The position numbers and the translations under genes were made by a program. Under the pieces are notes generated by a model, which worked only from the letters and a program-made list of their open reading frames with translations, did not search any database and was not told the origin of the DNA. A DNA stretch of 64,000 nt. Source: Micromonospora sp. Llam0 (GTDB taxonomy: Bacteria; Actinomycetota; Actinomycetes; Mycobacteriales; Micromonosporaceae). Positions 9,226 through 17,824 of this stretch are shown here, piece by piece (position 1 is the stretch's first letter; each line of letters begins with the position of its first letter). Location: assembly GCF_003751085.1 (NCBI RefSeq), contig NZ_RJJY01000001.1:4216001-4280000 (forward strand), given 5' to 3'.

Positions 9226-10686
9226 TCAATGCTTCCATTGGGCGCTGCCGGCGTCCCACTGGGTGTAGGTGTACGGGTTGTCCAGCACCTTGGTCTCTGG
9301 GATGTCCGGGTTCATCCCCTTGGTCCAGGCGTCGTCACCCATCTCGGCGGTGAGGTGTTCGATGGTGCGCGTCACGGCGGCGCGGGCGGCGGCCAGGTCG
9401 ACGTCGACGAGGCGGTGCTCGTGCTTGACCAGTCGGCCGTCGATCACCACGCTGTGCACGTCGCCGCGCTGGGCCTGGAACGCGACATGGCCGTACGGGT
9501 GCAGGATCGGGAACATCACCGGCGAGGCCTCGTTCTTGATCAGCACCACGTCGGCCTTGCGGCCCGGGGTGAGCGCACCGACCAGGCTGTCCATGCCGAG
9601 CGCCCGCGCCCCGCCCCGGGTGGCCCAGTCGACGACCTGCTCGGCCCGCAGGTGGCAGTGGGTGACGGTCTCCTGCCGGCCGTGCGCCTCGAGGTGTTCG
9701 CGGGAGCGGTCGGCGCTGAGCGTGGCACGCATCGCGGAGAACAGGTCGCCGCTCCACCAGACGCTGGTGTCCATCGACAGCGACACCGGGATGTCGTGCT
9801 GGCGCAGCTGCCAGGTGGGTGGGTAGCCCTGGCCGGCGCTCTGCTCGCTCTCGGTGGAGACCGAGGCCGAGCCGCCGGTAGCCGCGATCCGGTTGTACGA
9901 GTCGCGGTTGAGGGTGGCGGCGTGCACGTAGACGGTCGACTCGGTCATGAAGCCGTTCTCGTGCATCAGCCGGATGCCGTCGTCGTTGGTGGCACCCCAG
10001 ACGCCGGCGTGGGTGGTGACCGGCACGCCGAGTTCGCGGGCCACCTCGAAGGCGGCCTTCTCCGGGAAGGTCGGGTCGCCGGTGACGTCGAAGGCCATCT
10101 GGAAGCCGAGCATGTCGCCCCGGCCGTGGATGCGGCGGGTGACGAAGTCGCGGAAGTCGGGGCTGGCCGCCCACTCCCAGGGACCCTGCTGCAGGTTTCC
10201 GTAGGCGAGGACGAACCGGCCGGGGACGGCTTCGAGGGCGTCCACGGCGGCGTCGGCGTGCTGCGGGGTCTGCAGCCCGTGTGACCAGTCGACGGTGGTG
10301 GTGACCCCGGCGTCGATGGCCTCGATCGCGGCGAGCAGGTTGCCGGCGTACACGTCCTCGGGTCGGAACAGTTTGCCCGACTCTAGGTAGTACCAGACGA
10401 AGTACTGGGTCAGCGTCCAGTCCGCGCCGTACCCGCGCATCGCGGTCTGCCACATGTGCCGGTGGGTGTCGATCATGCCGGGCATGACGATGCCGCCGGC
10501 CGCGTCGATCTCCTGCGTCCCGTCGGGTACGGCGAGCGCCTCGCCGACCTCGGCGATCCGGTCGCCGACGATCAGCACGTCGGCGCGGGGCAGCACCGTG
10601 TGGCTGTCGTCCATGGTCAGTACCAGGCCGTTACGGAAGACCACCGGCCGGCCGGCCGCCGCGCTCCGCTGCGCGTCTGTGCTCAT
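9226..10686 (-). CDS. Amidohydrolase (cytosine deaminase/atrazine hydrolase-like, metal-dependent)
   Basis: About 486 residues of the amidohydrolase superfamily. The first metal motif is H75-R-H77 in MIDTHRHMW. Later come VTTHAGVWG, a histidine in VYVHAATLN, and the Asp of SLSMDTSVWW, all in the order expected for the deaminase/chlorohydrolase (AtzA/TrzN, SsnA) branch. The C-terminus returns to the beta-sandwich (GRKADVVLI). Enzymes of this branch remove amino, chloro or similar groups from heteroaromatic or guanidine-like compounds. The start is the ATG at 10686, preceded by GGGAGAGG; an upstream ATG at 10725 has no such site. It diverges from the CoA-transferase/LigAB operon and probably feeds or protects that pathway. 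The substrate is unknown. Confidence 0.83.
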   Translation of the reverse strand: MSTDAQRSAAAGRPVVFRNGLVLTMDDSHTVLPRADVLIVGDRIAEVGEALAVPDGTQEIDAAGGIVMPGMIDTHRHMWQTAMRGYGADWTLTQYFVWYYLESGKLFRPEDVYAGNLLAAIEAIDAGVTTTVDWSHGLQTPQHADAAVDALEAVPGRFVLAYGNLQQGPWEWAASPDFRDFVTRRIHGRGDMLGFQMAFDVTGDPTFPEKAAFEVARELGVPVTTHAGVWGATNDDGIRLMHENGFMTESTVYVHAATLNRDSYNRIAATGGSASVSTESEQSAGQGYPPTWQLRQHDIPVSLSMDTSVWWSGDLFSAMRATLSADRSREHLEAHGRQETVTHCHLRAEQVVDWATRGGARALGMDSLVGALTPGRKADVVLIKNEASPVMFPILHPYGHVAFQAQRGDVHSVVIDGRLVKHEHRLVDVDLAAARAAVTRTIEHLTAEMGDDAWTKGMNPDIPETKVLDNPYTYTQWDAGSAQWKH

Positions 10687-10717
10687 CAGCGCCTCTCCCA
10701 TCCGCTCCACAGATTTT

Positions 10718-10731
10718 CGGACCACTGTCCG
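10718..10731. promoter_or_regulatory. Candidate IclR operator 1, CGGAC-N4-GTCCG
   Basis: A palindrome CGGACcactGTCCG followed by CT lies 32 bases upstream of the amidohydrolase ATG. The same half-sites, spacing and flanking CT recur at 10901-10914 in front of the CoA-transferase operon. Pairing with the nearby IclR regulator is inferred. Confidence 0.55.
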
Positions 10732-10863
10732 CTAGACGGTCAATCACGATTCCTGCCAGTGTGTTCCGGGTCACGAGCGACGTCAAGAGAAGATTTCGAA
10801 CTTGTTTCACCCTAACCTTGAGCAGCTTGAACAGTAAGTTTGCCGAGAGCCTGCCGGTGCGGG

Positions 10864-10892
10864 TTGACACGCCTGGGTCTGCGACCGAGACT
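10864..10892 (+). promoter_or_regulatory. Candidate promoter of the CaiB-LigAB operon
   Basis: A TTGACA hexamer at 10864-10869 is followed after 17 bases by GAGACT. The -35 is consensus and the -10 is weak. Transcription would begin around 10899, placing operator 2 (10901-10914) directly on the start region. Confidence 0.4.
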
Positions 10893-10900
10893 CGATTTGT

Positions 10901-10914
10901 CGGACGATCGTCCG
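10901..10914. promoter_or_regulatory. Candidate IclR operator 2, perfect 14-bp palindrome
   Basis: CGGACGATCGTCCG is a perfect palindrome, 48 bases upstream of the CoA-transferase ATG. It shares both half-sites and the following CT with operator 1. Its place just after the predicted promoter suits repression, unless a different promoter is used. Confidence 0.6.
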
Positions 10915-10961
10915 CTGTACGGGCACATGGCTTGTACGGGCACGAGGGAGGCGACCAGAAG

Positions 10962-12143
10962 ATGGCCGAGCACCACGCACCGGGAGCCGACGCGCGACCA
11001 GCCGGCGGCACCGGGCCGCTGCACGGGCTGCTGATCGCCGACTTCTCCCGGATCCTCGCCGGCCCGTACGCCACCATGCTGCTCGCCGACCTCGGCGCCG
11101 AAGTGATCAAGGTCGAGGGACCGGGCGGCGACGACACCCGCACCTGGATGCCGCCGACCCGCGACGGCGTCTCCACGTACTACCTGGGGATCAACCGCAA
11201 CAAACGGTCCATCGCCCTGGACCTGAAGGACCCCGACGACCTCGACGTCGCCCGCCGACTCGCCGACCGGGCCGACGTCATGATCGAGAACTTCCGGCCC
11301 GGCGGGCTGCGCCGGTTCGGCCTGGACTACGACAGCGTCGCCGCCCGCAACGCCAAGATCATCTATGCGTCAATCAGCGGCTTCGGCACCGGCGCCGGCG
11401 CCGCCTACCCCGGCTACGACCTGATGGTGCAGGCCGTCTCCGGGCTGATGAGCCTCACCGGCGACCCCGACGGGTCGCCGTACCGGGCCGGGATCAGCGT
11501 CTTCGACGTCATGTCCGGGCTGCACGCCAGCATCGGCATCCTCGCCGCCCTGCACCACCGCGACACCACCGGCACCGGCCAGCACGTCGAGGTCAACCTG
11601 CTGTCCTCGGCGCTGTCCGGGCTGGTCAACCACAGCAGCGGGTACGTCGCCGGCGGCGTGGTGCCGTTCCGGATGGGCAACGCCCACCCCAGCCTGTTCC
11701 CGTACGAGCCGCTGCCGGTCGCCGACGGCGAACTCATCGTCATCGCCGGCAACGACGGGCAGTTCCGCAAACTGTGCGAGGTGCTCGGCGTACCGGAGCT
11801 GGTCGACGATCCCCGGTTCGGCCGCAACCAGGACCGCACCGCCAACCGCGAGGCGCTGCGCCCGCTGCTGGTCGAGCAACTACGCAAACGCACCCGCGAC
11901 GAATGGTTCGACGAACTGCTCGCCGCCGGGGTGCCGTGCGCGCCGATCAACACCATCGACGGCGGGGTGGCGCTCGCCCAGCGCCTCGGCCTCGACCCGG
12001 TGGTCAGCGTCGGCGACGGCGACACCGCCGTACCCGGGATCCGGCACCCGATCACCCTGTCGCAGACCCCGGCGCGCTACGACACGCCGCCGCCCGCACT
12101 CGACGAACACGGTGAGGAGATCCGCGCGTGGCTGAAGAGCTGA
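10962..12143 (+). CDS. CaiB/BaiF family (class III) CoA-transferase
   Basis: A 393-residue family III CoA-transferase, which moves CoA between carboxylic acids. The N-terminal LLIADFSRILAGPYATMLLADLGAEVIKVE and the IALDLKDP segment are standard. The catalytic aspartate is in GISVFDVMSGLHA, followed by the usual HVEVNLL strand and a C-terminal AWLKS. I chose the ATG at 10962 because GAGGGAGG lies just upstream and family similarity begins about 20 residues later. The frame is open for 67 codons further upstream, through the promoter region. The stop overlaps the next gene by 16 bases. The partner downstream is citryl-CoA-lyase-like, so the acid activated is probably a citrate- or citramalate-like hydroxy-polycarboxylate. 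That is inference. Confidence 0.87.
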   Translation: MAEHHAPGADARPAGGTGPLHGLLIADFSRILAGPYATMLLADLGAEVIKVEGPGGDDTRTWMPPTRDGVSTYYLGINRNKRSIALDLKDPDDLDVARRLADRADVMIENFRPGGLRRFGLDYDSVAARNAKIIYASISGFGTGAGAAYPGYDLMVQAVSGLMSLTGDPDGSPYRAGISVFDVMSGLHASIGILAALHHRDTTGTGQHVEVNLLSSALSGLVNHSSGYVAGGVVPFRMGNAHPSLFPYEPLPVADGELIVIAGNDGQFRKLCEVLGVPELVDDPRFGRNQDRTANREALRPLLVEQLRKRTRDEWFDELLAAGVPCAPINTIDGGVALAQRLGLDPVVSVGDGDTAVPGIRHPITLSQTPARYDTPPPALDEHGEEIRAWLKS

Positions 12144-12946
12144 CCGACGACCAGGAGCACGGGCTGAGCTTCCCGACCTCGATCGGCACCTCCGACCGGA
12201 CCACCATCCGGCTGCTCGGCCAGGACCTCGCCGAGGATCTGATGGGCAAGGTCGGGTTCGGTGAGCTGGCGTACTGGCTGGTCGCCGGCCGCCGACCCAC
12301 CCCCGGACAGGTCCGGGTCCTCGAAGCGGTGCTGGTGGCGCTGGCCGACCACGGCTTCACCCCGACGGCGATCGCCGCCCGGTTGACGTACCTCAGCGCC
12401 CCCGAGTCGCTGCAGGGTGCCATCGCCGCCGGGCTGCTCGGCGGCGGCTCCCGCTTCCTCGGCGTCACCGAGGACTGCGGCCGGTTCCTCGCCGACGTCC
12501 TCGCCGGGCTCGACACCCACCCCGACGACGACGCCGGCTGGGACGAGGTCGCCCTGGCGGCGGTACGCGACGCCCGCGCCGCCAAACGGCTGCTGCCCGG
12601 TCTCGGCCACCCCGTCCACAAGGATGTCGACCCGCGTACCCCGGTGTTGATCCGCATCGCGGACGAAGAAGGGCTGCGCGGACCGCACCTGCGGCTGTTC
12701 GAAGCGATCGGCCGGGTCCACCCGCAGGTACTCGGCCGCACCCTGCCGCTCAACGGCGCCGGGGTGTGCGGTGCCGCGCTGGCCGACCTGGACCTGCCGG
12801 TCGACCTGCTGCGCGGCTTCGCCCTGCTGGCCCGTACCGCCGGGCTGCTCGGCCACCTCGCCGAGGAACGCCGCAACCCGCTCGGCATGGAGATCTACCG
12901 CACCGTCGACCGCAACGCCCGCTACGTCCCCCCGGCCACCGACTGA
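12128..12946 (+). CDS. Citryl-CoA lyase / citrate synthase-like protein
   Basis: A short (272-residue) member of the citrate synthase fold. Conserved pieces include GTSDRTTIRLLGQDLAEDLMG at the start, GGGSRFLG, the His of GLGHPVHKDVDPRTP with its DPR, LNGAGVCGAALADL and a closing HLAEER...MEIYR. Such short actinobacterial and proteobacterial forms are annotated as citryl-CoA lyase. They would split a 3-hydroxy-3-carboxyacyl-CoA into acetyl-CoA (or a homologue) and a 2-oxo acid. The GTG start lies inside the end of the CoA-transferase gene, so the two are translationally coupled and probably act in sequence: CoA transfer, then C-C cleavage. The true substrate is unknown. A condensing direction cannot be excluded. 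Confidence 0.75.
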   Translation: MAEELTDDQEHGLSFPTSIGTSDRTTIRLLGQDLAEDLMGKVGFGELAYWLVAGRRPTPGQVRVLEAVLVALADHGFTPTAIAARLTYLSAPESLQGAIAAGLLGGGSRFLGVTEDCGRFLADVLAGLDTHPDDDAGWDEVALAAVRDARAAKRLLPGLGHPVHKDVDPRTPVLIRIADEEGLRGPHLRLFEAIGRVHPQVLGRTLPLNGAGVCGAALADLDLPVDLLRGFALLARTAGLLGHLAEERRNPLGMEIYRTVDRNARYVPPATD

Positions 12947-12984
12947 TCCCCCGTCACCGTCACCCCCTTCTGGAAGGAGCGGCC

Positions 12985-13848
12985 ATGGCCAGCATCGTCG
13001 CGGTCATCGCCTCCACACACCACCCGTTCTACTACCGGGCCACCACCGCCACCGGCGACGACCGTCCGCCGTTCGCCGACGAGTGGCAGCGCAAGATCCT
13101 CGCGTTCCGGGAGACCCTCACCAGGGCCAACCCGGACGTGCTGGTGATGGTCGGCTCCGACCACTTCCACCAGCTGTGGCTGGACAACATGCCGCAGTTC
13201 CTGGTCGGCAAGGCACCGTTCTACGACGCCAACTGGTACAACGAGGAACGCGAGTTCGGCCTGCCCCGGATGCTGCTCACCGGCCAGGAGGACCTGTCGG
13301 CGCACCTGCTGCGGGCCGGCCTGGACGCCGGCTTCGACCTGGCGTTCAGCAACGAGCTGCGGATCGACCACAGCATCACCTGCCCGATCATCACCCTGCG
13401 GCCCGAGGCCGACCTGCCGATCGTGCCGATCTACACCAACATCTTCGCCCCGCCGCTGCCGCAGCCGAAACGCTTCGTGCAGCTCGGCGAGGCGATCCGG
13501 GACATCGTCGCCTCCTGGCCGAGCCACCTGCGGGTGGCGATCATCGGCACCGGGCACCTGTCGCTGGAGCTGGGCGGGCCACGCCAGTTCGGCCCGCACG
13601 GCCCGGACCCGGAGTTCGACCAGCGGGCGGTGCAGTGGATCGCCAACGGTGACCTGGACGGCTGCCTCGCCGAAGTCACCCTGGACAGCCTGCACTCCCC
13701 CGGCAACGCCACCCACGGCTTCATGGACTTCATGCTGATGATGGGCGTCGCCGGAGCCGGCGCGAAGGCGCACCACGTCGACACCCTCGACCTGTTCCAC
13801 ACCATGGAGGCCTACTTCACCTGGTACCCGAACGGAGCGCCGGCATGA
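12985..13848 (+). CDS. Class III extradiol ring-cleavage dioxygenase, LigB-type catalytic subunit
   Basis: A 287-residue LigB-superfamily protein. Metal-binding histidines fit ASTHHPF (residues 9-12) and GSDHFHQLW (near 56). The second-half GTGHLSLELGG contains the general-base-type histidine. These enzymes use Fe(II) to open catechol-type rings next to the hydroxyls, as in protocatechuate 4,5-, gallate and related dioxygenases. A clear ribosome site (GGAAGGAG) precedes the ATG. The stop overlaps the small LigA gene as ATGA, so the two chains are made together. The set lacks the usual LigC dehydrogenase, LigI lactonase and LigJ hydratase genes nearby, so the substrate need not be protocatechuate. 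Confidence 0.85.
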   Translation: MASIVAVIASTHHPFYYRATTATGDDRPPFADEWQRKILAFRETLTRANPDVLVMVGSDHFHQLWLDNMPQFLVGKAPFYDANWYNEEREFGLPRMLLTGQEDLSAHLLRAGLDAGFDLAFSNELRIDHSITCPIITLRPEADLPIVPIYTNIFAPPLPQPKRFVQLGEAIRDIVASWPSHLRVAIIGTGHLSLELGGPRQFGPHGPDPEFDQRAVQWIANGDLDGCLAEVTLDSLHSPGNATHGFMDFMLMMGVAGAGAKAHHVDTLDLFHTMEAYFTWYPNGAPA

Positions 13849-14207
13849 GCAAGTACCTTGTGGACAAGTTCCTCTACACCGTCGACCGGGACCCGGAGCT
13901 GGTCGAGCGCTACCGGTCCGAGCCACGGGAGTTCGTCACCTGGTGGGAGGCGGAGCGGGCGAACTCCGTACTGAACTGCCACACCGGCGAGGCCAGCACC
14001 TGGCTACGATTCACCGACGACGAACGCGACGCCCTCGCCAGCCACGACCACGTCCGGCTGTTCGAGCTGGGCGCGCACCCGTTCCTGACGTTGACCCTGT
14101 TCATCGCCATGTTCGAACGCGACCACGACGAGCCGTTGGCCTACCAGAAGCAGTACGGGCTGCGGCTGGCCCACTTCGCGCTGCCGTACCCGGACATCGC
14201 CACCTGA
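13845..14207 (+). CDS. LigA-type small subunit of extradiol dioxygenase
   Basis: A 120-residue all-helical protein resembling the alpha subunit (LigA) of protocatechuate 4,5-dioxygenase, which covers the active site of LigB and helps hold substrate. Typical segments are YLVDKFLYTVDRDPELVERY at the start and LFELGAHPFLTLTLF later. It is coupled to LigB by ATGA and to the next gene by TGATG. Its presence supports a two-chain LigAB enzyme rather than a lone LigB homologue with another function. Confidence 0.8.
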   Translation: MSKYLVDKFLYTVDRDPELVERYRSEPREFVTWWEAERANSVLNCHTGEASTWLRFTDDERDALASHDHVRLFELGAHPFLTLTLFIAMFERDHDEPLAYQKQYGLRLAHFALPYPDIAT

Positions 14208-15187
14208 TGGCCGCGTCGGAGTCGATGACCGCCGCCGTGCTCACCGGGTACGGCGAACCACCGACCGTCCAGCGCCGGCCCCGGCCGACACCGGCCACCG
14301 GGCAGGTGCTGGTCCGGGTCAGCGCCGCACCGATCACCCCGCTGGACCTGCTCTGCGCCTCCGGCGGCTCCTACCTGGGCCCGCCGGCCCTGCCGTACGT
14401 GCCCGGCGTGCAGGGCGTCGGCACCCTCGCCGACGGCTCCGGCGTGTGGTTCCCGACCCACGCCGGCCTGGCACCCGGCGACGGCGGCCTCGCCGGGTAC
14501 GCCGCCGTGGCCGTCGCCGACCTGGTGCCGCTGCCCGACGGCGTGGACCACCGGCTGATCGCCGCGCTCGGCTACTCGGCGGTCGCCGCCTGGTCGGCGC
14601 TGACCCTGCGCGGTGGGCTGCGCCCCGGGGAGGACGTGCTGATCCTCGGGGCCAGCGGCACCGTCGGGCAGGCCGGGGTGCAGATCGCGCGGCTGGTCGG
14701 GGCCCGCCGGATCACCGCCGCCGCCCGGTCGGCCGCCGCCGCCGAGCGGCTACGGGCCCTGGGTGCCGACGCGGTGGTGCCGCTGCGCGCCGACGACGAC
14801 GTACCCGGGCTCGCCGACCGGCTGCGGGAGGCCGCCGGCGGCCCGGTCGACCTGGTCCTCGACCCGCTGTTCGGGGTGCCGGCGGCGGCCGCGCTGCGGG
14901 TGCTGCGGCCCGGTGGCCGGCTGGTCAACCTGGGCAGCTCGGCCGGAGCAACCGCCCCGATCGACTCGGCCACCCTGCGCGGCGGCTCGCTACGCGTGCT
15001 CGGCTACACCAACAACGAGCTGACCGGACAGCAGCGGGCGGCGGCGCTGGTTGCGATCGCCGGGCATGCCCACGCCGGCCGGTTGACCGTCGACCACCAG
15101 GTGCGGCCGCTGGACGAGGTGGCCGCCGCCTGGCAGGCCCAGGCCGACGGGACGGCCGGCGCCCGGATCGTCGTCACCCTGGTGTGA
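14207..15187 (+). CDS. NAD(P)H quinone oxidoreductase-like MDR protein
   Basis: A 326-residue medium-chain dehydrogenase/reductase of the zinc-free quinone oxidoreductase type. The N-terminal GroES-like domain runs to about residue 125. The Rossmann motif is GASGTVGQAGVQIA (near 150-163), and VDLVLDPLFG plus LRPGGRLVNLGSSAG follow. No catalytic zinc cysteine/histidine set is visible. It ends the LigAB operon, with a TGATG overlap at its start, and could reduce an enone or quinone made during ring breakdown. A second ATG at 14225 (MTAAVL) is an alternative start that fits the family equally well. Confidence 0.78.
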   Translation: MAASESMTAAVLTGYGEPPTVQRRPRPTPATGQVLVRVSAAPITPLDLLCASGGSYLGPPALPYVPGVQGVGTLADGSGVWFPTHAGLAPGDGGLAGYAAVAVADLVPLPDGVDHRLIAALGYSAVAAWSALTLRGGLRPGEDVLILGASGTVGQAGVQIARLVGARRITAAARSAAAAERLRALGADAVVPLRADDDVPGLADRLREAAGGPVDLVLDPLFGVPAAAALRVLRPGGRLVNLGSSAGATAPIDSATLRGGSLRVLGYTNNELTGQQRAAALVAIAGHAHAGRLTVDHQVRPLDEVAAAWQAQADGTAGARIVVTLV

Positions 15188-15205
15188 CCAGGGGCCACAG
15201 CGAAA

Positions 15206-15242
15206 CGGCCAGGCACTGCTGTTCTCGACAGCAAACCGGCCG
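15206..15242. terminator. Hairpin between convergent genes
   Basis: A nested inverted repeat has inner arms TGCTGT/ACAGCA (15217-15222, 15228-15233) and outer arms CGGCC/GGCCG (15206-15210, 15238-15242). It sits between the oxidoreductase stop and the CHAT-gene stop, so it could end transcription from both sides. Confidence 0.5.
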
Positions 15243-15245
15243 AAA

Positions 15246-17669
15246 TCATTGACCATAGTGGACTACGCCGGCCCATTCAGCAACATCGCGGTCCAGCAGG
15301 TGCAACTGCGCGGCGCGTAGCGCGTCCGCCGGAGCCAGGCCGTCGACCCGCAGGTGCCGGTGGAACAGCACCATGAGGTCGGAGGTGGACCGGTCGGGCA
15401 ACGCCCAGTGCGCAGCGACCACCGACCGCGCACCGCCGGCCAAAAACATGGTGCTGAGGCTGAAGGCCTCGTCCGCGCCACGACCGGAGACCCCGCTGTT
15501 GCAGGCGGCAAGCACGACGAGCGCCGGCCGGCGTACGGCAGGGTCAGACAGGGCTGCGACGAGTTGCTCGGCGGCAAGGCGACGCCCATCGGAGAGGAGC
15601 AGATAGGAGGTGTCCTGCGGCCCGGTGCCGTCGACCACGACGCCGTGGCAGGCCAGGTGCAGCATGCCGCCGGTGGCTGCCGTACCGCCGGCGAGCCAGC
15701 CAAGCACTTCCTCCGGGGTGCCGCCGCCGGACGGGCTCGGCGTGCCGTCGGCCAGCCGCCCAATGTAGGTCACGTCGCGGTAGAACTCGGCCACTGTAAG
15801 CGCCTCGTCGCGCGCGGCGGGCAAAGCCGGCGCCGCACCCCCGGTGTCGGGGTCGCCGACGACGAGGGCCGGTTCGAACTCGTTGGCCGGCGAACCGCTG
15901 GCCGGAGACACGTCGGCCGACCGGGCGGTCCGGCAGAGCATCCGGGCGGAGGCCGCGTAGGAGAACACCGCTCGCTCGATCGCGTACTGGTACCGGCCAT
16001 CGACCACGTGCCGCGCGGCGTGCCACGGCACCGCGCCCAGTCCGCCCATCGGCACCAGCACCACCCGCGGATCGGGCATGCCGAGGTAATCGAGAAGCGG
16101 CCCGGTCGCAGCGGCCCAGGCCCAGTCACACAGCGCCCCGAGCCGGTCCGGCGGCACACTCGAATCCAACTCCCGGTCGACGTCGACTTCCCGTTCGGTG
16201 TCCGCATCAAACTGGCCGGACGCATCGGCCGGCGCTGTGGTGAGCTGTGGTAGCGGCAGAATCGTCCCGGCACCCGTCGACGGGACGATCACCGCGACGG
16301 CCGGGTGCGAGTCGGCAGGGACCAGGTAGACCAGGGCGTCGGCACCGATCGCAGTGAGCGCGGCCCGTACCTCGGCTGGCGAAGGCGGGTCCAACAGTCG
16401 GCCGTCGGCCGTGAGTTGCTGCAGGGCCGCCTGGCGTAGGTCGATCGGGATCTGGTCGAGGGGCCCCGGATGGGCCCGCCACTGTGCTGCCAAATCGGTA
16501 GCACCGGCGGCGTCGAGCTGGGTCGGCACATCGGCGAACTCGGTGGCGGCGTGCAAGATGAGTCCTCGGCAGGCGTCGAGCGCGACGGCAGCGCCGTCGG
16601 CGTCACCGTCCATGATGTGCCAGCCGGCCACCGTCATCGAGTCGAGGGCCGCGTATCGGACCGCCGACGTGCGGGCTGCGGTGTCCGACTGGAGCAGCGC
16701 CCGCCAGGCGTGGCCTTGCAGGCTACGCAGGCCCACCTCGCGGGCCTCGGCGAAGCGGCCGGCCAGCCGGTACGCGGACCCGAGCGTCACCGCAGCCATC
16801 GACCAGAAGGCGTGCCCTGGCCATTGCGCCGTCCCGACGGCTTCCCTCGATACCAGGATCGCCTCCTCGACATCGACGGCGGCCCCGGCGCCCGGCCTCA
16901 GCAACAGTCGCAGCGATGGCCTCAGCAGCCACCGCCCCAGGCGGGTAGGTGCGCCCACGATCGCCACGGCACGCTGCAGCAATGCGTCCCCGAGCTGAGT
17001 CAAGTACAGCACCCGGTGGATGTCGCCGGGCGGCGACTCCTGCACGGCTCGTCGGAGGTCTAGGACCGCTACGGAAAGCCGCGCCGGACTGTCCATGGCC
17101 TGAAGCAGGTTGACCATTGCGAGCGAGCCCAACAGGCCCGCTCGTTCCGGCCCCGTAAGCTGCCCGGTGACGGCCCGCCACCGCAGCCTGGCCAGGTCCC
17201 GGTCGCGTACATGGCCGTCGGCGTAGGCACGGGCCAACAGTGAGAAGACAGCATTGGCGATACCTGGCGGGCCCTGGATTCGCGTTAACCTCGGCACCGC
17301 TTCGATAAGATCCGCGACTCGCCCGGTCGCGCCGAGCGCCATGCCTTCGGTCAGCGTCGCGAGGGCTTCCAGGTCCTGTGCATAGGAGGTGTCTGAGCTG
17401 ATCCGTTCCCGCAGGGCGCTCACGCGTCCTGGCAGAGCGGCGAGCGTCGTTACGTCACGGTCTTCACGAGCGCGTAGCATTTGCGCGTTCAGCACCATGA
17501 TGTCCAGTAGGGGCACCAACTCCGGTTCGTCGCCAACATGCTTAATGAGCTCATCGACCGCTGCGACGAGCCGATGCGTGCTGGCACCCGGCCGCCCCTG
17601 CCGGAGATCATCGATCGCGGCGCTCACCGCGAGAAGTGCACGGACCGCCGACCAATCGTCATCAACCAC
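15246..17669 (-). CDS. CHAT-domain protein (caspase-like peptidase) with helical repeat N-terminus
   Basis: An 807-residue protein. The first 450 or so residues are helix-rich, TPR-like and without clear motifs. The C-terminal 250 or so form a CHAT domain, a caspase/separase relative. The presumed catalytic dyad is H675 in LACHG and C723 in LAACNSG, with the conserved AFSLSTMFLAGGARSVVAAHW after it. CHAT proteins in bacteria serve as proteases in defence and programmed cell death, or in multi-protein switches. No obvious partner (STAND NTPase, gasdermin or similar) is next door. The start is a GTG with no strong ribosome site. It is a single gene, facing the oxidoreductase. Confidence 0.82.
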   Translation of the reverse strand: MVDDDWSAVRALLAVSAAIDDLRQGRPGASTHRLVAAVDELIKHVGDEPELVPLLDIMVLNAQMLRAREDRDVTTLAALPGRVSALRERISSDTSYAQDLEALATLTEGMALGATGRVADLIEAVPRLTRIQGPPGIANAVFSLLARAYADGHVRDRDLARLRWRAVTGQLTGPERAGLLGSLAMVNLLQAMDSPARLSVAVLDLRRAVQESPPGDIHRVLYLTQLGDALLQRAVAIVGAPTRLGRWLLRPSLRLLLRPGAGAAVDVEEAILVSREAVGTAQWPGHAFWSMAAVTLGSAYRLAGRFAEAREVGLRSLQGHAWRALLQSDTAARTSAVRYAALDSMTVAGWHIMDGDADGAAVALDACRGLILHAATEFADVPTQLDAAGATDLAAQWRAHPGPLDQIPIDLRQAALQQLTADGRLLDPPSPAEVRAALTAIGADALVYLVPADSHPAVAVIVPSTGAGTILPLPQLTTAPADASGQFDADTEREVDVDRELDSSVPPDRLGALCDWAWAAATGPLLDYLGMPDPRVVLVPMGGLGAVPWHAARHVVDGRYQYAIERAVFSYAASARMLCRTARSADVSPASGSPANEFEPALVVGDPDTGGAAPALPAARDEALTVAEFYRDVTYIGRLADGTPSPSGGGTPEEVLGWLAGGTAATGGMLHLACHGVVVDGTGPQDTSYLLLSDGRRLAAEQLVAALSDPAVRRPALVVLAACNSGVSGRGADEAFSLSTMFLAGGARSVVAAHWALPDRSTSDLMVLFHRHLRVDGLAPADALRAAQLHLLDRDVAEWAGVVHYGQ

Positions 17670-17708
17670 CTAACAAGCGTGCCCCCGGCTGCGACGCCGA
17701 CACCAGGA

Positions 17709-17730
17709 GACGGCTCGACGTAAAGCCGTC
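17709..17730 (-). terminator. Hairpin downstream of the mycothiol-dependent enzyme gene
   Basis: A 7-bp perfect inverted repeat GACGGCT/AGCCGTC with an 8-base loop lies in the 155-base gap after the minus-strand stop at 17825. There is no T-tract. It may equally lie in the leader of nothing, so the call is tentative. Confidence 0.4.
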
Positions 17731-17824
17731 CGGCGGTCACATAGGACCGACCCGGCGGCCGGTGATCGCCGTCCGTCGGTCATCCGGTCCGATCGCCCCG
17801 TCAGCCGTTCGCGGTTTCGTGTCG

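Noticed and set aside
9219..10744. AGACGGTCAAT occurring at both ends of the amidohydrolase gene
   Set aside because: One copy overlaps the stop codon and its hairpin tail. It is only 11 bases long, is not palindromic, and shows no target-site or insertion signature.
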